This document shows positions 15,737 through 24,718 of a stretch of DNA of 47,810 bases, one piece after another. Position numbers and translations under genes: made by a program. The notes under the pieces were generated by a model. It did no database searches. It saw nothing but the letters and a program-made list of their open reading frames with translations, and was not told the DNA's origin. Numbering within the stretch: the stretch's first letter is position 1; every line of letters starts with the position of its first letter. The stretch is from an uncultured Gemmatimonadota bacterium (GTDB lineage Bacteria > Gemmatimonadota > Gemmatimonadetes > Gemmatimonadales > Gemmatimonadaceae): contig CAMLIT010000019.1 of assembly GCA_946480295.1 (NCBI GenBank), positions 1-47,810 on the forward strand, given 5' to 3'.

Positions 15737-17998
15737 ATGTCGTCGTTGCGCAAGCTGTCGTTGTCCATCGGCGCGGGTCTCCTGGCGATCGCCAGTGCCG
15801 CCGCGCTCATCGCACCTGCCGCCCGAAGCGCCGTGAGTCCGGACGCGGCGGGCCAGATGCGCCGCGCCAGCGCGTACGTCGACTCCCTCGTCGCGACGAC
15901 GCGTGCGGTCGACGACCCGTCACGCGTGCCGGCCGCGACGGCCGTCACCCTCGGCTACCTCGAGCGCTTGCGGCTGGGCATCGGCAGCCCCCTCCGCCTC
16001 GTCGACTACGCCCTGCACGACCCGCGGCTCGACGACTCCAGCCGGACGCGGCTGGCGTGGGCGCTGCTGGAGCGCACGATGCGCGGCGACGGGTACGCCG
16101 TCGATCCGGTGGTGTTCGCCGGCGTGGGGCCGCGGCACGACGGGAAGACGCCGCCGGGCGCCGCGCACCTCGCCCTGATCGAGCATGCGGTCGCCTCGAC
16201 GCGCGATCCGCGGGAGGGCGAGCTCGCCGTACGTCTCGCCTACCAGCTCGCCGCCGCGGAGCGCACGGTACAGGACGTCGCGGTGCCGATCGCCACCGAG
16301 GTGGCGGCGTTGGCACGTGATCGCCGGCTGGCGCAAAAAGACGTCGAGACGCTGTTCGAGCGCGCCCGCGCCGACGGCATCCCCGTGCTCGACGAGCTTC
16401 AGGGGATGCGCGCCGATCATGAGTTCGCCGTCGAGCAGCCCGCCTCGGCGCCCCTCCCGGACGTGGCCCAGAGCCGCGCCGTGGCGGAGGCGCGAGTGCT
16501 GCTCGACTCGCTGCGTGCGCTCGGCCCGTCTTCGGACAGCTCGATCGGCCACGACCTTCCGAGCGACGAGCTCCTCGGTCCGGGCGCGGCGCGCCGCCTC
16601 GCCTCGCTCGGCGCCGCGCTTCCGTCGCAGAGCCCGGTCGCGGTGGCGCTGCGCAGCTACCGCGCGCTGCTGCTCGACGGCATCCTCTCGCCCGGCCAGA
16701 CGGAGCAGCGCGAGCGCTTCGCCTCCGAAGCGCTGAACGAGGAGACCCTCGCCGGGCTCTACGACGAGCTGCGCGCCGGCGGGGACAGCGGCGCCGCCCC
16801 GGCGCTCGCGGTCACGGCCGCGGCGACGGCGATGCGCGCGTACGCCCAGGAGGTGGCGTGGTTCCCCGGCGACGGCGGGCCGACCGTCGGCGACCTCCGC
16901 GAGGAGTTCGGCCTCGCGTCGGTGAGCTTCGACCAGGACGTGCCGGCGGCGTGGCGGCCGTACTACCTCCGCCAGCTCCAGACCGGCATCCGCGACCTGC
17001 AGTCCGTCCTGACGGGATTCTCGGTGGATGGGCTCCGCATCCAGTACGGCGTGCGCGGCCTGCCCGACAGCGCGCTGGCGATGCACAACCCGGCGACCCG
17101 CACCATCCGGCTCTCCATCCAGTCCTCGGCCGGGACGCTGGCGCACGAGCTGTCGCACGACCTCGACTGGCAGGCGGCGCGGCGGCTGTACGCGAACGCC
17201 GGCGGCTACAGCACCGACCGGGCGGTCCACGCCGGCGACGGACCGCTGTCGCGGTCGGTGCGCGGTCTCGCGGCGGCGCGGCTCGTCAGCCCGGTGCGCG
17301 GGGGGCAGGCGCCTAACGAGACGGAGCGGCCCGCCGAGCTCTTCGCGCGCGACATGGACTGGTTCATCGCCGTGTCGCTGGGGGCGATGGGGCGCTCCGA
17401 CGGCTATCTGAGCTCGGTCCAGGACGCGGCGCTCACCGGCTACGCCGGCGCCTCGCCGGCCGAGATCACCCCGCGCGCCGCGCGGGCGCTGATGACGGCG
17501 GCGCAGGAGATGACCTACGTCCCGGAGCCGTTGAAGGAGAGCTTCCTCGCCGAGTGGAGCGAGCCGTCGGCGATCGACCCGTATCTCCTCGTCGAGCGCG
17601 TGGTCGACCTGCACCCAGCGCGGTCGCACGGCGCTGCGGGCTGGTCGGGGAACGAGCCGTGGATGCCCCAGGTGGCCCCCGCGCCGCTGGTGTGCGTCGC
17701 CGTTCCGCCCGGCGCGGACGGCGCCGTGCGCACGCGGGCGCGGCTGCTCGACCTCGCGCTCGACGCCCGCGCGCGAGGCATCGCGCGCACCCGGGCGAGC
17801 TGGTACCCCGAGGCGCGGCGCCCCGTCTGGGCGCGTGCCGTGCTCGGCGAGGCGCCGTGGGCCGCGTCGGACGGTGAGCACGTCGTCGACCGCATTCGCG
17901 CCGGCCTCGCCGCCCAGGTGGAGAGCGTCGTCGACGCGGGGCCATTCCACCAGGCCTTTCCCGAGTTCCAGGTCCGCACCACGGGCTGTTCCGACTGA
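15737..17998 (+). CDS. Large secreted zincin-like protein, family not recognised
   Basis: This protein of about 753 residues starts with a clear signal peptide (MSSLRKLSLSIGAGLLAIA). ATG 15737 is preferred to GTG 15716 for that reason. The middle and C-terminal part contains AHELSHDLDW (HExxH at about 470-474) and, about 60 residues later, ERPAELFARDMDW, whose Glu is placed like the third zinc ligand of gluzincin peptidases. The first 370 residues are helical and rich in Ala/Arg with no recognisable domain. I do not know a named family with this layout. A periplasmic or extracellular metallopeptidase is a reasonable inference. It stands alone between the M23 peptidase and the NRAMP gene. Confidence 0.75.
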   Translation: MSSLRKLSLSIGAGLLAIASAAALIAPAARSAVSPDAAGQMRRASAYVDSLVATTRAVDDPSRVPAATAVTLGYLERLRLGIGSPLRLVDYALHDPRLDDSSRTRLAWALLERTMRGDGYAVDPVVFAGVGPRHDGKTPPGAAHLALIEHAVASTRDPREGELAVRLAYQLAAAERTVQDVAVPIATEVAALARDRRLAQKDVETLFERARADGIPVLDELQGMRADHEFAVEQPASAPLPDVAQSRAVAEARVLLDSLRALGPSSDSSIGHDLPSDELLGPGAARRLASLGAALPSQSPVAVALRSYRALLLDGILSPGQTEQRERFASEALNEETLAGLYDELRAGGDSGAAPALAVTAAATAMRAYAQEVAWFPGDGGPTVGDLREEFGLASVSFDQDVPAAWRPYYLRQLQTGIRDLQSVLTGFSVDGLRIQYGVRGLPDSALAMHNPATRTIRLSIQSSAGTLAHELSHDLDWQAARRLYANAGGYSTDRAVHAGDGPLSRSVRGLAAARLVSPVRGGQAPNETERPAELFARDMDWFIAVSLGAMGRSDGYLSSVQDAALTGYAGASPAEITPRAARALMTAAQEMTYVPEPLKESFLAEWSEPSAIDPYLLVERVVDLHPARSHGAAGWSGNEPWMPQVAPAPLVCVAVPPGADGAVRTRARLLDLALDARARGIARTRASWYPEARRPVWARAVLGEAPWAASDGEHVVDRIRAGLAAQVESVVDAGPFHQAFPEFQVRTTGCSD

Positions 17999-18058
17999 CG
18001 CGGCCGCCGGCGCGCGCAGACGAGCCGATGGCATGGAGATGGCACTTCGAGGGCGCGC

Positions 18059-19402
18059 ATGGCGCTCCCATTCCGCGTCCGTCGACTTCCCGAGCAGAGT
18101 GAGCGCCGGACCGAGCCGCGCACGGTCCGCTATTACCAGCGTCGCCTTGCCGACCGGCTCCGCGGCTTCGCCCGCGAGCTCGGTCCGGGGCTGATCACCG
18201 GCGCGGCGGACGACGACCCGTCGGGGATCGCCACCTACTCGCAGGCGGGGGCGGCCTACGGCTTCGGGCTGCTCTGGACGGCCCTGGTGAGCCTGCCGAT
18301 GATGGCCGCGGTGCAGCTCATGTGCGCCCGCATCGGCACGGTCACCCAGTCCGGCCTCGCCAGCGTGCTGCGGCAGCACTATCCGCGCTCACTGCTCTGG
18401 TTCGCGTGCCTCCTCCTGCTCGTCGGCAACGTCGTGAACATCGCCGCCGACCTGGGCGGAATGGCCGCGGCCGCGCACCTCCTCACCGGGATGCCGAGCC
18501 TCTGGTTCGTGCCCGCGTTCACGGTCCTCATCCTCGCGCTGCTCATCTTCGCCTCGTACGAGCTGATGACGCGCGTGCTGAAGTGGCTCACCCTGGCGCT
18601 GTTCGCCTACGTCCTCGCCGGGGCGCTCGCGCGGCCGGACTGGCACGACGTCCTGCTCGGCACCCTGGTGCCGAGGATCACGCTGTCGAAGGACTATCTG
18701 CTGACCTTCGTGGCGATCCTCGGGACGACGATCTCCCCGTACCTCTTCTTCTGGCAGGCGGCGCAGAACGCCGAGCACGACCAGGCGATCATGCGCCGCC
18801 TCGTCGGTCGTCCGCGCCGCGCCATCCAGCGCGAGCTGCGCGCGGTGCAGCGCGACGTCTACTCGGGGATGTTCGTGTCGAACCTCATCATGTTCTTCAT
18901 CGTCCTGACGACGGGGGCGACGCTGCACGCGGCGGGGCACACGACCGTGCAGACGGCGGAGGAGGCCGCGGCGGCGCTTGGCCCGCTCGCCGGAAAGGGC
19001 GCCGCGCTGCTCTTCACCCTCGGCCTCGTCGGCACCGGCATGCTCGGCGTCCCGGTGCTCGCCGGTTCGGGCGCGTACGCGGTGGCCGAGGCGGCGTCGT
19101 GGCGGCGCGGCATGGACGAGAAGATCCACCGGGCGGGCAACTTCTACGCGGTGATCATCGTCGCGATGCTGCTCGGCATGGCGCTCAACTTCGCGCAGCT
19201 GAACGCGATGCGGTTCCTCTTCTGGTCGGCGGTGATCAACGGGCTGCTCGCGCCGCCGCTGATCATCATCATCCTCGTCGTGTCGAACGACGCGCGGATC
19301 ATGGGCGCGTTCCGCAACGGCTGGCGGCTGAACGTGCTCGGCGGGCTCGCCGCGCTGCTGATGACGGTGGCGGCCGTGGCGCTCGTGGTGTCCTGGTTCT
19401 GA
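18059..19402 (+). CDS. Divergent NRAMP-family divalent metal transporter
   Basis: This 447-residue membrane protein has about 11 hydrophobic segments. The family helix-1 motif, usually DPGN, reads DDDPSGIATYSQAG (from residue 51). The helix-6 segment reads TTISPYLFFWQ in place of the usual metal-binding motif with Met. NRAMP proteins move Mn2+ or Fe2+ with protons; loss of the helix-6 Met is known in the NRAMP-related magnesium transporter group (NRMT), so the substrate here may not be Mn2+. The cytoplasmic N-terminus is Arg-rich. Start ATG 18059; ATG-initiated alternatives are few and downstream. No MntR-type box was recognised. Confidence 0.85.
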   Translation: MALPFRVRRLPEQSERRTEPRTVRYYQRRLADRLRGFARELGPGLITGAADDDPSGIATYSQAGAAYGFGLLWTALVSLPMMAAVQLMCARIGTVTQSGLASVLRQHYPRSLLWFACLLLLVGNVVNIAADLGGMAAAAHLLTGMPSLWFVPAFTVLILALLIFASYELMTRVLKWLTLALFAYVLAGALARPDWHDVLLGTLVPRITLSKDYLLTFVAILGTTISPYLFFWQAAQNAEHDQAIMRRLVGRPRRAIQRELRAVQRDVYSGMFVSNLIMFFIVLTTGATLHAAGHTTVQTAEEAAAALGPLAGKGAALLFTLGLVGTGMLGVPVLAGSGAYAVAEAASWRRGMDEKIHRAGNFYAVIIVAMLLGMALNFAQLNAMRFLFWSAVINGLLAPPLIIIILVVSNDARIMGAFRNGWRLNVLGGLAALLMTVAAVALVVSWF

Positions 19403-19510
19403 GCATCCTCGTTCCGAGCGCGGCGGCGTTGCGCGATCGTGACCGTTTCACCGTGCTCGCCGTTGCCGGGGGACCGCACCATTCGGGCATCCCAGCTACC
19501 GGATGGACGG

Positions 19511-19837
19511 ATGACGCGAGCGCGCTATGCCATCGAAGCACACAGCAACACGGCCACGCTGTACGTGCGCGGCCCACTCACCCCCAACGACCTCGCGGCC
19601 CTGCGGGTCGGGTGCGCGATGCTGCCGCTGACGGTGCGGCGGCTGCGGATCGACGCGCGCGCGTTTCGCGGCGCTGACGACGCAACGCGCGCCGTGCTCG
19701 CGGATCTCGCGGGGTACTGGCGCCGCACGCGGGGGGCGGTGGGGGAGGAGCATCGCGGCGAGCCCGTGCGCGCGGCGACGGGCGGGATTCCCTGCCTGCG
19801 GGCTCGCTGCGTCATCACGGATGCGGATGTGCTGCAG

Positions 19838-19840
<3 letters not shown>
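19511..19840 (+). CDS. Small hypothetical protein, possibly STAS-like
   Basis: This is a 109-residue protein. ATLYVRGPLTPNDLAAL followed by VRRLRIDARAF and an alpha segment resembles the beta-alpha arrangement of STAS domains, but conservation is too weak to be sure. Of two possible starts, ATG 19511 is preferred because the upstream part has no plausible secondary structure. The TGA at 19838-19840 overlaps the 3' end of the opposing tRNA-Lys gene. Codon usage is coding-like. Confidence 0.5.
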
Positions 19841-19910
<70 letters not shown>

Positions 19911-19975
19911 GGCACTGCGATCATGCTTCGACCACCCCGGAAAGTAGCGGCTGTTCCGGCCGCCGCGAAGGCTCG

Positions 19976-20536
19976 TCACCGCTCCGTGATCTCCCGGATG
20001 ACCCGGCACGGGTTTCCGGCGGCGAACACCCCCTCCGGCACGTCGCGGGTGACCACGCTGCCCGCGCCGATCACCGTCCGTGAGCCGATCCGGACGCCCG
20101 GCAGGATCAGCGCTCCGCCGCCGACCCACACGTCGGAGCCGATCTCGATCGGCTTGCCGTACTCGCGCAGCCGTCGCTCGGCGGCGTTCATCGGGTGCAT
20201 CGGCGTCAGGACCTGCACGGCCGGCCCGAACATGGTGTAGTCGCCGATCCGCACGGGGCAGACGTCGAGCACGATGCAGTTGAAGTTGAAGAAGACGCGC
20301 TCCCCGAGCTCGATGTTCGTCCCGTAGTCGCAGTAGAAGGGCGGCTGCATCAGGACGGTGTCGCCGCCGCGGCCGAACAGCTCGCGCAGGAGCGCCCGCC
20401 GCGCGTCTTCGTCGCTCTCGCGCGTGGCGTTGAGCGCCAGGCAGAGGTCGCGGGCGCGCCGGCGGGCGGCAACCAGCTCGGGATCCAGGGCGTCGTACAG
20501 CTCGCCCGCCAGCATCCGGTCGCGTTCCGATGGCAT
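19976..20536 (-). CDS. Maltose/galactoside O-acetyltransferase-like sugar acetyltransferase
   Basis: This 186-residue left-handed beta-helix enzyme transfers acetyl from acetyl-CoA to a sugar hydroxyl. The N-terminal Maa domain (MLAGELYDALDPELV) is followed by hexapeptide repeats. The catalytic His is in VLTPMHPMNAAERR, and GSDVWVGGGALILPGVRIGS and GAGSVVTRDVPEGVFAAGNP complete the family signature. The ATG at 20536 gives the usual length of about 183-186 residues. It is 11 bp behind the HVA1 gene and last in a three-gene operon starting with a glycosyltransferase, which suggests modification of an envelope glycan, although Maa enzymes often act on free sugars. Confidence 0.9.
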   Translation of the reverse strand: MPSERDRMLAGELYDALDPELVAARRRARDLCLALNATRESDEDARRALLRELFGRGGDTVLMQPPFYCDYGTNIELGERVFFNFNCIVLDVCPVRIGDYTMFGPAVQVLTPMHPMNAAERRLREYGKPIEIGSDVWVGGGALILPGVRIGSRTVIGAGSVVTRDVPEGVFAAGNPCRVIREITER

Positions 20537-20547
20537 CGAGGCACCGG

Positions 20548-20763
20548 TCAGTCGGAGAGTTTCCTGAGCGCCGATCCCTTGTGCATGGCGATGTGGTCGG
20601 TCTTGTCGCTCCTGATCTCGTACTGTGGCTCCTCCGGGCTCGCGTGCACGGTGTAGCCCTTGAACCGGATCTCGGAGGTGACGATGCGGGTGATGCGGCC
20701 CGTCACCCGCCCTGCTTCCGAGTTCCAGCTCACGTGGTCGCCGACATGGAAGCGCTGTTTCAT
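20548..20763 (-). CDS. HVA1/DUF2945-family TUDOR-like small protein
   Basis: This 71-residue protein starts MKQRFHVGDHVSWNSEAGRV and contains TGRITRIVTSEIRFKGY, PQYEIRSDKTDHIAMHKGSA and a terminal LRKL. These are the features of the hypervirulence-associated TUDOR-like domain (DUF2945), a small beta-barrel common in bacteria and some fungi and of unknown cellular role. Its ATG overlaps the TGA of the glycosyltransferase in ATGA (20763-20760), so it is translationally coupled. Confidence 0.88.
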   Translation of the reverse strand: MKQRFHVGDHVSWNSEAGRVTGRITRIVTSEIRFKGYTVHASPEEPQYEIRSDKTDHIAMHKGSALRKLSD

Positions 20764-21569
20764 CGATTGCCCTCCGCGGGCGCGGCGATCTCGGCGACGG
20801 GGAGAGCGCCCGGCTCCCGCACACCCGCGGGCCTCGTGTCGAGCGCCGCGTACTTCGCGAACACCGAGAACGCGCTGACGACGGACACCTCGAACCCGGC
20901 GCGCCCGTCGCGCCAGCCGCCGTATACGACGTAGTCGCGCACGAACCGCCATGCGGGGCGCGCGAGGATGTCGCTGAGCCGCGCGCGGCGGCCGCGCTCG
21001 TGCAGGTCGTCGGCGGCCCACCGCGCGTACGTCGCCACCTTCGCGACGTGGTGCGGCAGGTCGCGGTAGGGCCAGTGGAGGAGGGTCCCGTCCAGCGTGC
21101 CCACGGGCCCCGCGTGCGCCGGGTGCTCGTGCACGCGCTGCTCGGTGTACCGCACGGAGCGGCGGAAGACGCGGACCTTCCAGTCGCGCCCCCACGGGCC
21201 GTGGCGCAGCTCCCGCCCGAGGTGCCAGTTGCGCGAGCGCACGCGGTAGGCGTCGTATGGCGGCCGGCTCTCGGCGGCGGCGAGGCGCAGCAGCTCGTCG
21301 CGGAGCTCGTCGCTCACGCGCTCGTCGGCATCGATCGTGAGGATCCACTCGTGCCGCGCCGCCTCGATCCCGGCGTTCCGCTGCGCGCCGATGGTGCGCC
21401 CCTCGACGACGAGCACGCGCGCGCCCGCCGCCGCGGCCAGCTCGCGCGTGCGATCGGTCGAGCCGGCGTCGACGACGATGACGTCGTCGCACCAGTCGAG
21501 GGAGGCGACGAGCCCCGCGATGCGCGCTTCCTCGTTGCGCGTCGGAATGACCAGCGAGATTCCCACCAT
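20760..21569 (-). CDS. Glycosyltransferase family 2, WaaE/KdtX-like
   Basis: This 269-residue cytoplasmic or membrane-peripheral enzyme starts MVGISLVIPTRNEEARI. The GT-A fold is indicated by DDVIVVDAGSTDRT and the metal-binding LTIDADERVS. RSRNWHLGRELRHGPWGRDW and VHEHP are characteristic of the lipopolysaccharide-core beta-1,4-glucosyltransferase (WaaE/KdtX) branch. It probably adds a hexose to an outer-membrane glycolipid; the exact donor and acceptor are not determinable. ATG 21569 was chosen over the longer frame because the GT2 domain begins directly there. It is first in the operon with the HVA1 and acetyltransferase genes. Confidence 0.88.
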   Translation of the reverse strand: MVGISLVIPTRNEEARIAGLVASLDWCDDVIVVDAGSTDRTRELAAAAGARVLVVEGRTIGAQRNAGIEAARHEWILTIDADERVSDELRDELLRLAAAESRPPYDAYRVRSRNWHLGRELRHGPWGRDWKVRVFRRSVRYTEQRVHEHPAHAGPVGTLDGTLLHWPYRDLPHHVAKVATYARWAADDLHERGRRARLSDILARPAWRFVRDYVVYGGWRDGRAGFEVSVVSAFSVFAKYAALDTRPAGVREPGALPVAEIAAPAEGNR

Positions 21570-22071
21570 CGACCTCCGCGTGCCGTGGGGCGCATTCCCG
21601 GCGATGGCCGTGCACGCCCGCGCCGCGCGCGGGATCGCGCGCCGCATGAACAGTAGCGCGGCGCGCGGTGGGCTCCAAGGAGCCAGGTCACGCCCGGTCG
21701 GCGCGCGTCGCTGGTCGGTCCACCGGCGCACGTCCAGGGTGCCGCTGGCGGAGAGCGGGGGGCGGCAGCCGGTCGCCCGAGGGCGGGCTGACCTGGCGCG
21801 ATGATCGCCGCGTGGCGGGGGTAATACGCGGGTCCCGTCACGTGAACGTCACGCCAGGAGGATAAGAAGACTCGTATAAACCAGGCTGTTGACACCACGT
21901 AGCGCCGGCGCGAACGTGCCGCCGGCGCCCGTGGATCACAGAGCGTCGTACCCGATCACGCATCGCCCGCCGAGTCACTCGCGCGGTCCTCGGCGGGCGC
22001 ACGCTCTCACGCTCACCCCGTGAGCACGCGACGAGAGCGTCTCCCTCGGACGGCGCGAACAGGAGTCGCCG
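21570..22071. other. 502-bp gene-free divergent region
   Basis: No convincing gene. The stretch 21838-21900 is less GC-rich and contains TCACGTGA (21838-21845), an AGGAGG (about 21856) not followed by a start codon, TATAAA (about 21875) and TTGACA (21889-21894). The last two are in the wrong order for one plus-strand promoter. It must hold the promoters of the divergent glycosyltransferase operon and the lipoprotein gene, but I cannot place them. Confidence 0.4.
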
Positions 22072-22680
22072 ATGCCAAACGTTGCCACGGTGTTGCGGAG
22101 CGTTGCCCTGGGATTGACGGTCGGTCTGGCTGCCGCGGCCTGCACCGACACGCCGTCCGCGCCAGTCACCTCCCGGACGGCGCGGTCGGCGCCGCCAGCG
22201 GGTCCGGCGTTCAACATGGTCATCGATTCATCGCCCAGCTACAGCTCGGGCTCGACCAGTGTCGACAACAACACGTATCTCACGTACTTTCTCGTCACGA
22301 ACTGCGATCCGACCATCGATCCGGGCTGCGCGCCGTACTGCGACGTGTACGACACGTCGTGCACGACGCAGACGATCGACAACGGGTACTACGAGCTGCG
22401 GCAGAACCTGCGCCGCGCGGACGGCTCGCAGATCGCCTACAACATGCAGCGGTGGCACGGCTACATCGGCGCGCTGGATCAGCAGGTCTTCAGCCAGCGC
22501 ATGTGCGCGAACAGCGGCGAGTACATCGACCTGGAGATCTACTCCATCTCGTCGATCTTCAACATCGCGACCCGCATGGGGCAGTGGAACATCTATCCGT
22601 CGTCCAACGGCATCATCCGGGTGCTGGGCAACGGATTCACCTGGACCGCCCACGTGCGATACAGCTGGGCGACGTGCTGA
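22072..22680 (+). CDS. Cysteine-rich lipoprotein of unknown function
   Basis: This is a 202-residue protein with a signal peptide and lipobox (LAAAAC, Cys about 24). After a Pro/Ala/Ser linker the mature part is rich in Tyr, Asn, Ser and Asp. It holds a cysteine cluster with spacing Cx7Cx3Cx6C (about 78-98), a Cys in RMCANSG and a C-terminal Cys, suggesting disulfide bonds in the periplasm or on the surface. The end, NGFTWTAHVRYSW, looks like a beta-strand. I do not recognise a family. The base composition is less GC-rich than neighbouring genes, possibly reflecting its amino-acid bias. Confidence 0.7.
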   Translation: MPNVATVLRSVALGLTVGLAAAACTDTPSAPVTSRTARSAPPAGPAFNMVIDSSPSYSSGSTSVDNNTYLTYFLVTNCDPTIDPGCAPYCDVYDTSCTTQTIDNGYYELRQNLRRADGSQIAYNMQRWHGYIGALDQQVFSQRMCANSGEYIDLEIYSISSIFNIATRMGQWNIYPSSNGIIRVLGNGFTWTAHVRYSWATC

Positions 22681-22825
22681 AGGCGGCGTGAGCCCGCGCC
22701 GACGCGCGGGCACCCGCGTCCGGGAGCCCGCGCGTCGCCACGCCCCTCGACGGCCGTGAGTGCAGATCCACGGCGATGCCGCCGACGTCCACCATGATCC
22801 CGCGACTGTAGTGGAGAGCACGACC

Positions 22826-23281
22826 ATGCCGATCGGACAGCCCGATTCATCGATCCACCGCGCCGCGCCCGCACGCGACGACGAGGCTTTTCGATTCCCC
22901 GTGTCGGTCAAGGGCGTGGTCGTGCGCGCCGGCGCCGTGGCGGTCGTGTACAACGCGCGGGACGAGTGGGAGCTGCCTGGGGGGAAGCTCGAGCCCGGCG
23001 AGACGCCGGAGGGGTGCGTGGCGCGCGAGATCGCGGAGGAGCTGCGGCTCGACGTCACTCCGGTGCACCTGATCGACGCCTGGGTCTACACGATCCGACC
23101 CGGCACGCGCGTGCTCGTGCTCACCTACGGCTGTCGCGAGGCGCGGGAGCGGCCGCTCGTCCTCAGCGACGAGCACTCCGATGCGCGCTGGGTGCCGCTG
23201 GCCGACGTGGAGTCGCTGCACATGCCGGAGGGGTACAAGCGGTCCATCGCGGCGTGGGCGGCGGACCACGGCGGCGCCTGA
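22826..23281 (+). CDS. Nudix hydrolase
   Basis: This is a 151-residue protein. The Nudix box is complete: GGKLEPGETPEGCVAREI followed by AEELRLDV, matching GX5EX7REUXEEXGU except for Leu at the final Gly. Nudix enzymes hydrolyse nucleoside diphosphates linked to another group; FRFPVSVKGVVVRAG and the DEHSDARWVPLADV end resemble the general MutT-like group, with substrate unknown. ATG 22826 has GGAG 10 nt upstream and is preferred over the in-frame GTG/ATG region further up. It is followed by the LuxR regulator 68 bp later on the same strand. Confidence 0.88.
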   Translation: MPIGQPDSSIHRAAPARDDEAFRFPVSVKGVVVRAGAVAVVYNARDEWELPGGKLEPGETPEGCVAREIAEELRLDVTPVHLIDAWVYTIRPGTRVLVLTYGCREARERPLVLSDEHSDARWVPLADVESLHMPEGYKRSIAAWAADHGGA

Positions 23282-23349
23282 CGAGCCGCCAGCCTTGTGT
23301 CGAGCGTGGCTCGATGCCTAACATAGGAGCCACGACCGCCGGAGAATCG

Positions 23350-24402
23350 ATGGACGCCATCCAGCAGAGCATCGTGCGCGCGTGCTACGCCGGGCTCGAC
23401 TCGGTCACGCTGCGTCGCCGCATCGCCGACCGCGTCCTGTCCACGATGGGCGTCGACGCGCACGCCTTCAGCACCGCCGATCCGGCGACCGGGCTCCACA
23501 CCCACACGGTGTCGAGCGGCATCCCGTCGGCCCTCCACGCGACCTTCATCCGGGACCTCTATCCCACGGAGGTCGCGCCGCTGGTGACGGAGATGATGGG
23601 GAAGGGACGGACCGTGTTCTCCGTCCCGGACCACTCGCCCGTCGTGCGCGACGAGATGGCGGCGTACGGGATCCGGGACCAGCTCTACGTCCTGATCGCG
23701 GAGGGCGGACGGCGATGGGGCGCGTGGTGTGTCATGCGCGCCTCCGCCTCGGCGAAGGCGCGCGTACGCCGCGAAGGGTTCCTGCGCGCCCTGGTGCCGC
23801 ACCTGGCGCATGGCCTCCGCGCCGCCGCCCGGCTCGAGGCGGCGCGGAATGCGGCGGCGGAGGACGTCACGGCCCCGGGCACGCTCGTGCTCGATCATCG
23901 CGAGCGCATCGTGCTGCGGACGCCGGCCGTGGCCGCCGCGCTCGCCGACCTGGCCGACGTCGTCGACGCCCAGGCTGGCGACCCTCCGCTGCCGATCGCG
24001 GTCCGCGCCGTGGTCGGCAGGCTGCACGCCATGCGCGGCCGTGTCGCCGCGACCGCGGAGGTGCGGTCACGGAGTCGCTCCGGGCGCTGGTACCTCCTCC
24101 AGGCCGCGCGCGCCGAGCCCGATGCCGATGGCCGATGCGCGACGGTGGTGTCCATCCGACCGGCGGGACGTCACGAGGTGGCGCCGTTCGTCACGGCGCT
24201 CTACGACCTCTCGCCACGCGAACGCGAGGTCGTCGGGGCCGTCGTACGCGGCGAGTCGACGAAGACGATCGCCGCGGCGCTCCGCATATCGGTCCACACG
24301 GTCACCGAGCACATCGACCGGGCCTGTCGCAAGGCCGGGGTGCGCGGCCGCAAGGCGCTGCTCGCCCGGCTGCTCGCGGACGGCTACGCCCCGAGCCGCT
24401 GA
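23350..24402 (+). CDS. LuxR-family transcriptional regulator
   Basis: This is a 350-residue protein. The C-terminal HTH is unmistakable: LSPREREVVGAVVRGESTKT, then AAALRISVHTVTEHI and RKAGVRGRKALLARLL. The N-terminal 200 residues resemble a GAF/PAS-like sensor with FSVPDHSPVVRDEMAAYGIR, but no ligand site can be read. No phosphoacceptor domain is present. Two starts are possible; ATG 23350 (MDAIQQSIV) has GGAG 5 nt upstream and is preferred to ATG 23314. It could control the adjoining small stress genes (ChaB-like, PPC) that follow on the same strand; this is inference from position only. Confidence 0.85.
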   Translation: MDAIQQSIVRACYAGLDSVTLRRRIADRVLSTMGVDAHAFSTADPATGLHTHTVSSGIPSALHATFIRDLYPTEVAPLVTEMMGKGRTVFSVPDHSPVVRDEMAAYGIRDQLYVLIAEGGRRWGAWCVMRASASAKARVRREGFLRALVPHLAHGLRAAARLEAARNAAAEDVTAPGTLVLDHRERIVLRTPAVAAALADLADVVDAQAGDPPLPIAVRAVVGRLHAMRGRVAATAEVRSRSRSGRWYLLQAARAEPDADGRCATVVSIRPAGRHEVAPFVTALYDLSPREREVVGAVVRGESTKTIAAALRISVHTVTEHIDRACRKAGVRGRKALLARLLADGYAPSR

Positions 24403-24520
24403 GCGCGGCGCCCGCCTCGGGACGCGCCCCGCCGGCGCATCGGCGACTTCCTCGTCCGACGCCGCGCCGTGGTACGCGGGTTGACTCGGAACGGCAGGGC
24501 AACCACACGAGGAGCGCACC

Positions 24521-24706
24521 GTGCCATACGACAAGATCTCCGACCTGCCGAAGTCCCAGGTGGACCAGTACGACGAGCACCAGAAGAAGGCCTTCCTCGA
24601 GGCGTTCAACCACGCCGAGCGAGAGTATCACGACGAACACCAGGCGTTCGCCGTCGCGCACCACGCGGCCAAGGAGGCCGGCGGCAAGGAGCACGATCAC
24701 ACCTGA
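24521..24706 (+). CDS. ChaB-like small protein
   Basis: This 61-residue protein starts at GTG 24521 with GGAG 6 nt upstream. MPYDKISDLPKSQVDQYDEH followed by KAFLEAFNHAEREY and FAVAHHAAKEAGG matches the ChaB family, small helical proteins linked to cation transport (chaA) and often found in stress clusters. The C-terminus is His-rich. It is 12 bp upstream of the PPC-domain gene and likely co-transcribed with it. Confidence 0.8.
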   Translation: MPYDKISDLPKSQVDQYDEHQKKAFLEAFNHAEREYHDEHQAFAVAHHAAKEAGGKEHDHT

Positions 24707-24718
24707 GCGGCGGCCCCG

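Noticed and set aside
15920..18379. Minus-strand open frame of 819 codons opposite the zincin-like gene
   Set aside because: Arg/Ala/Gly-rich shadow without signal peptide or motif; the plus strand has a signal peptide and HExxH.
21869..21920. TATAAA and TTGACA as a plus-strand promoter for the lipoprotein gene
   Set aside because: The boxes are in the wrong order, and no -10 box follows TTGACA at 16-18 bp.
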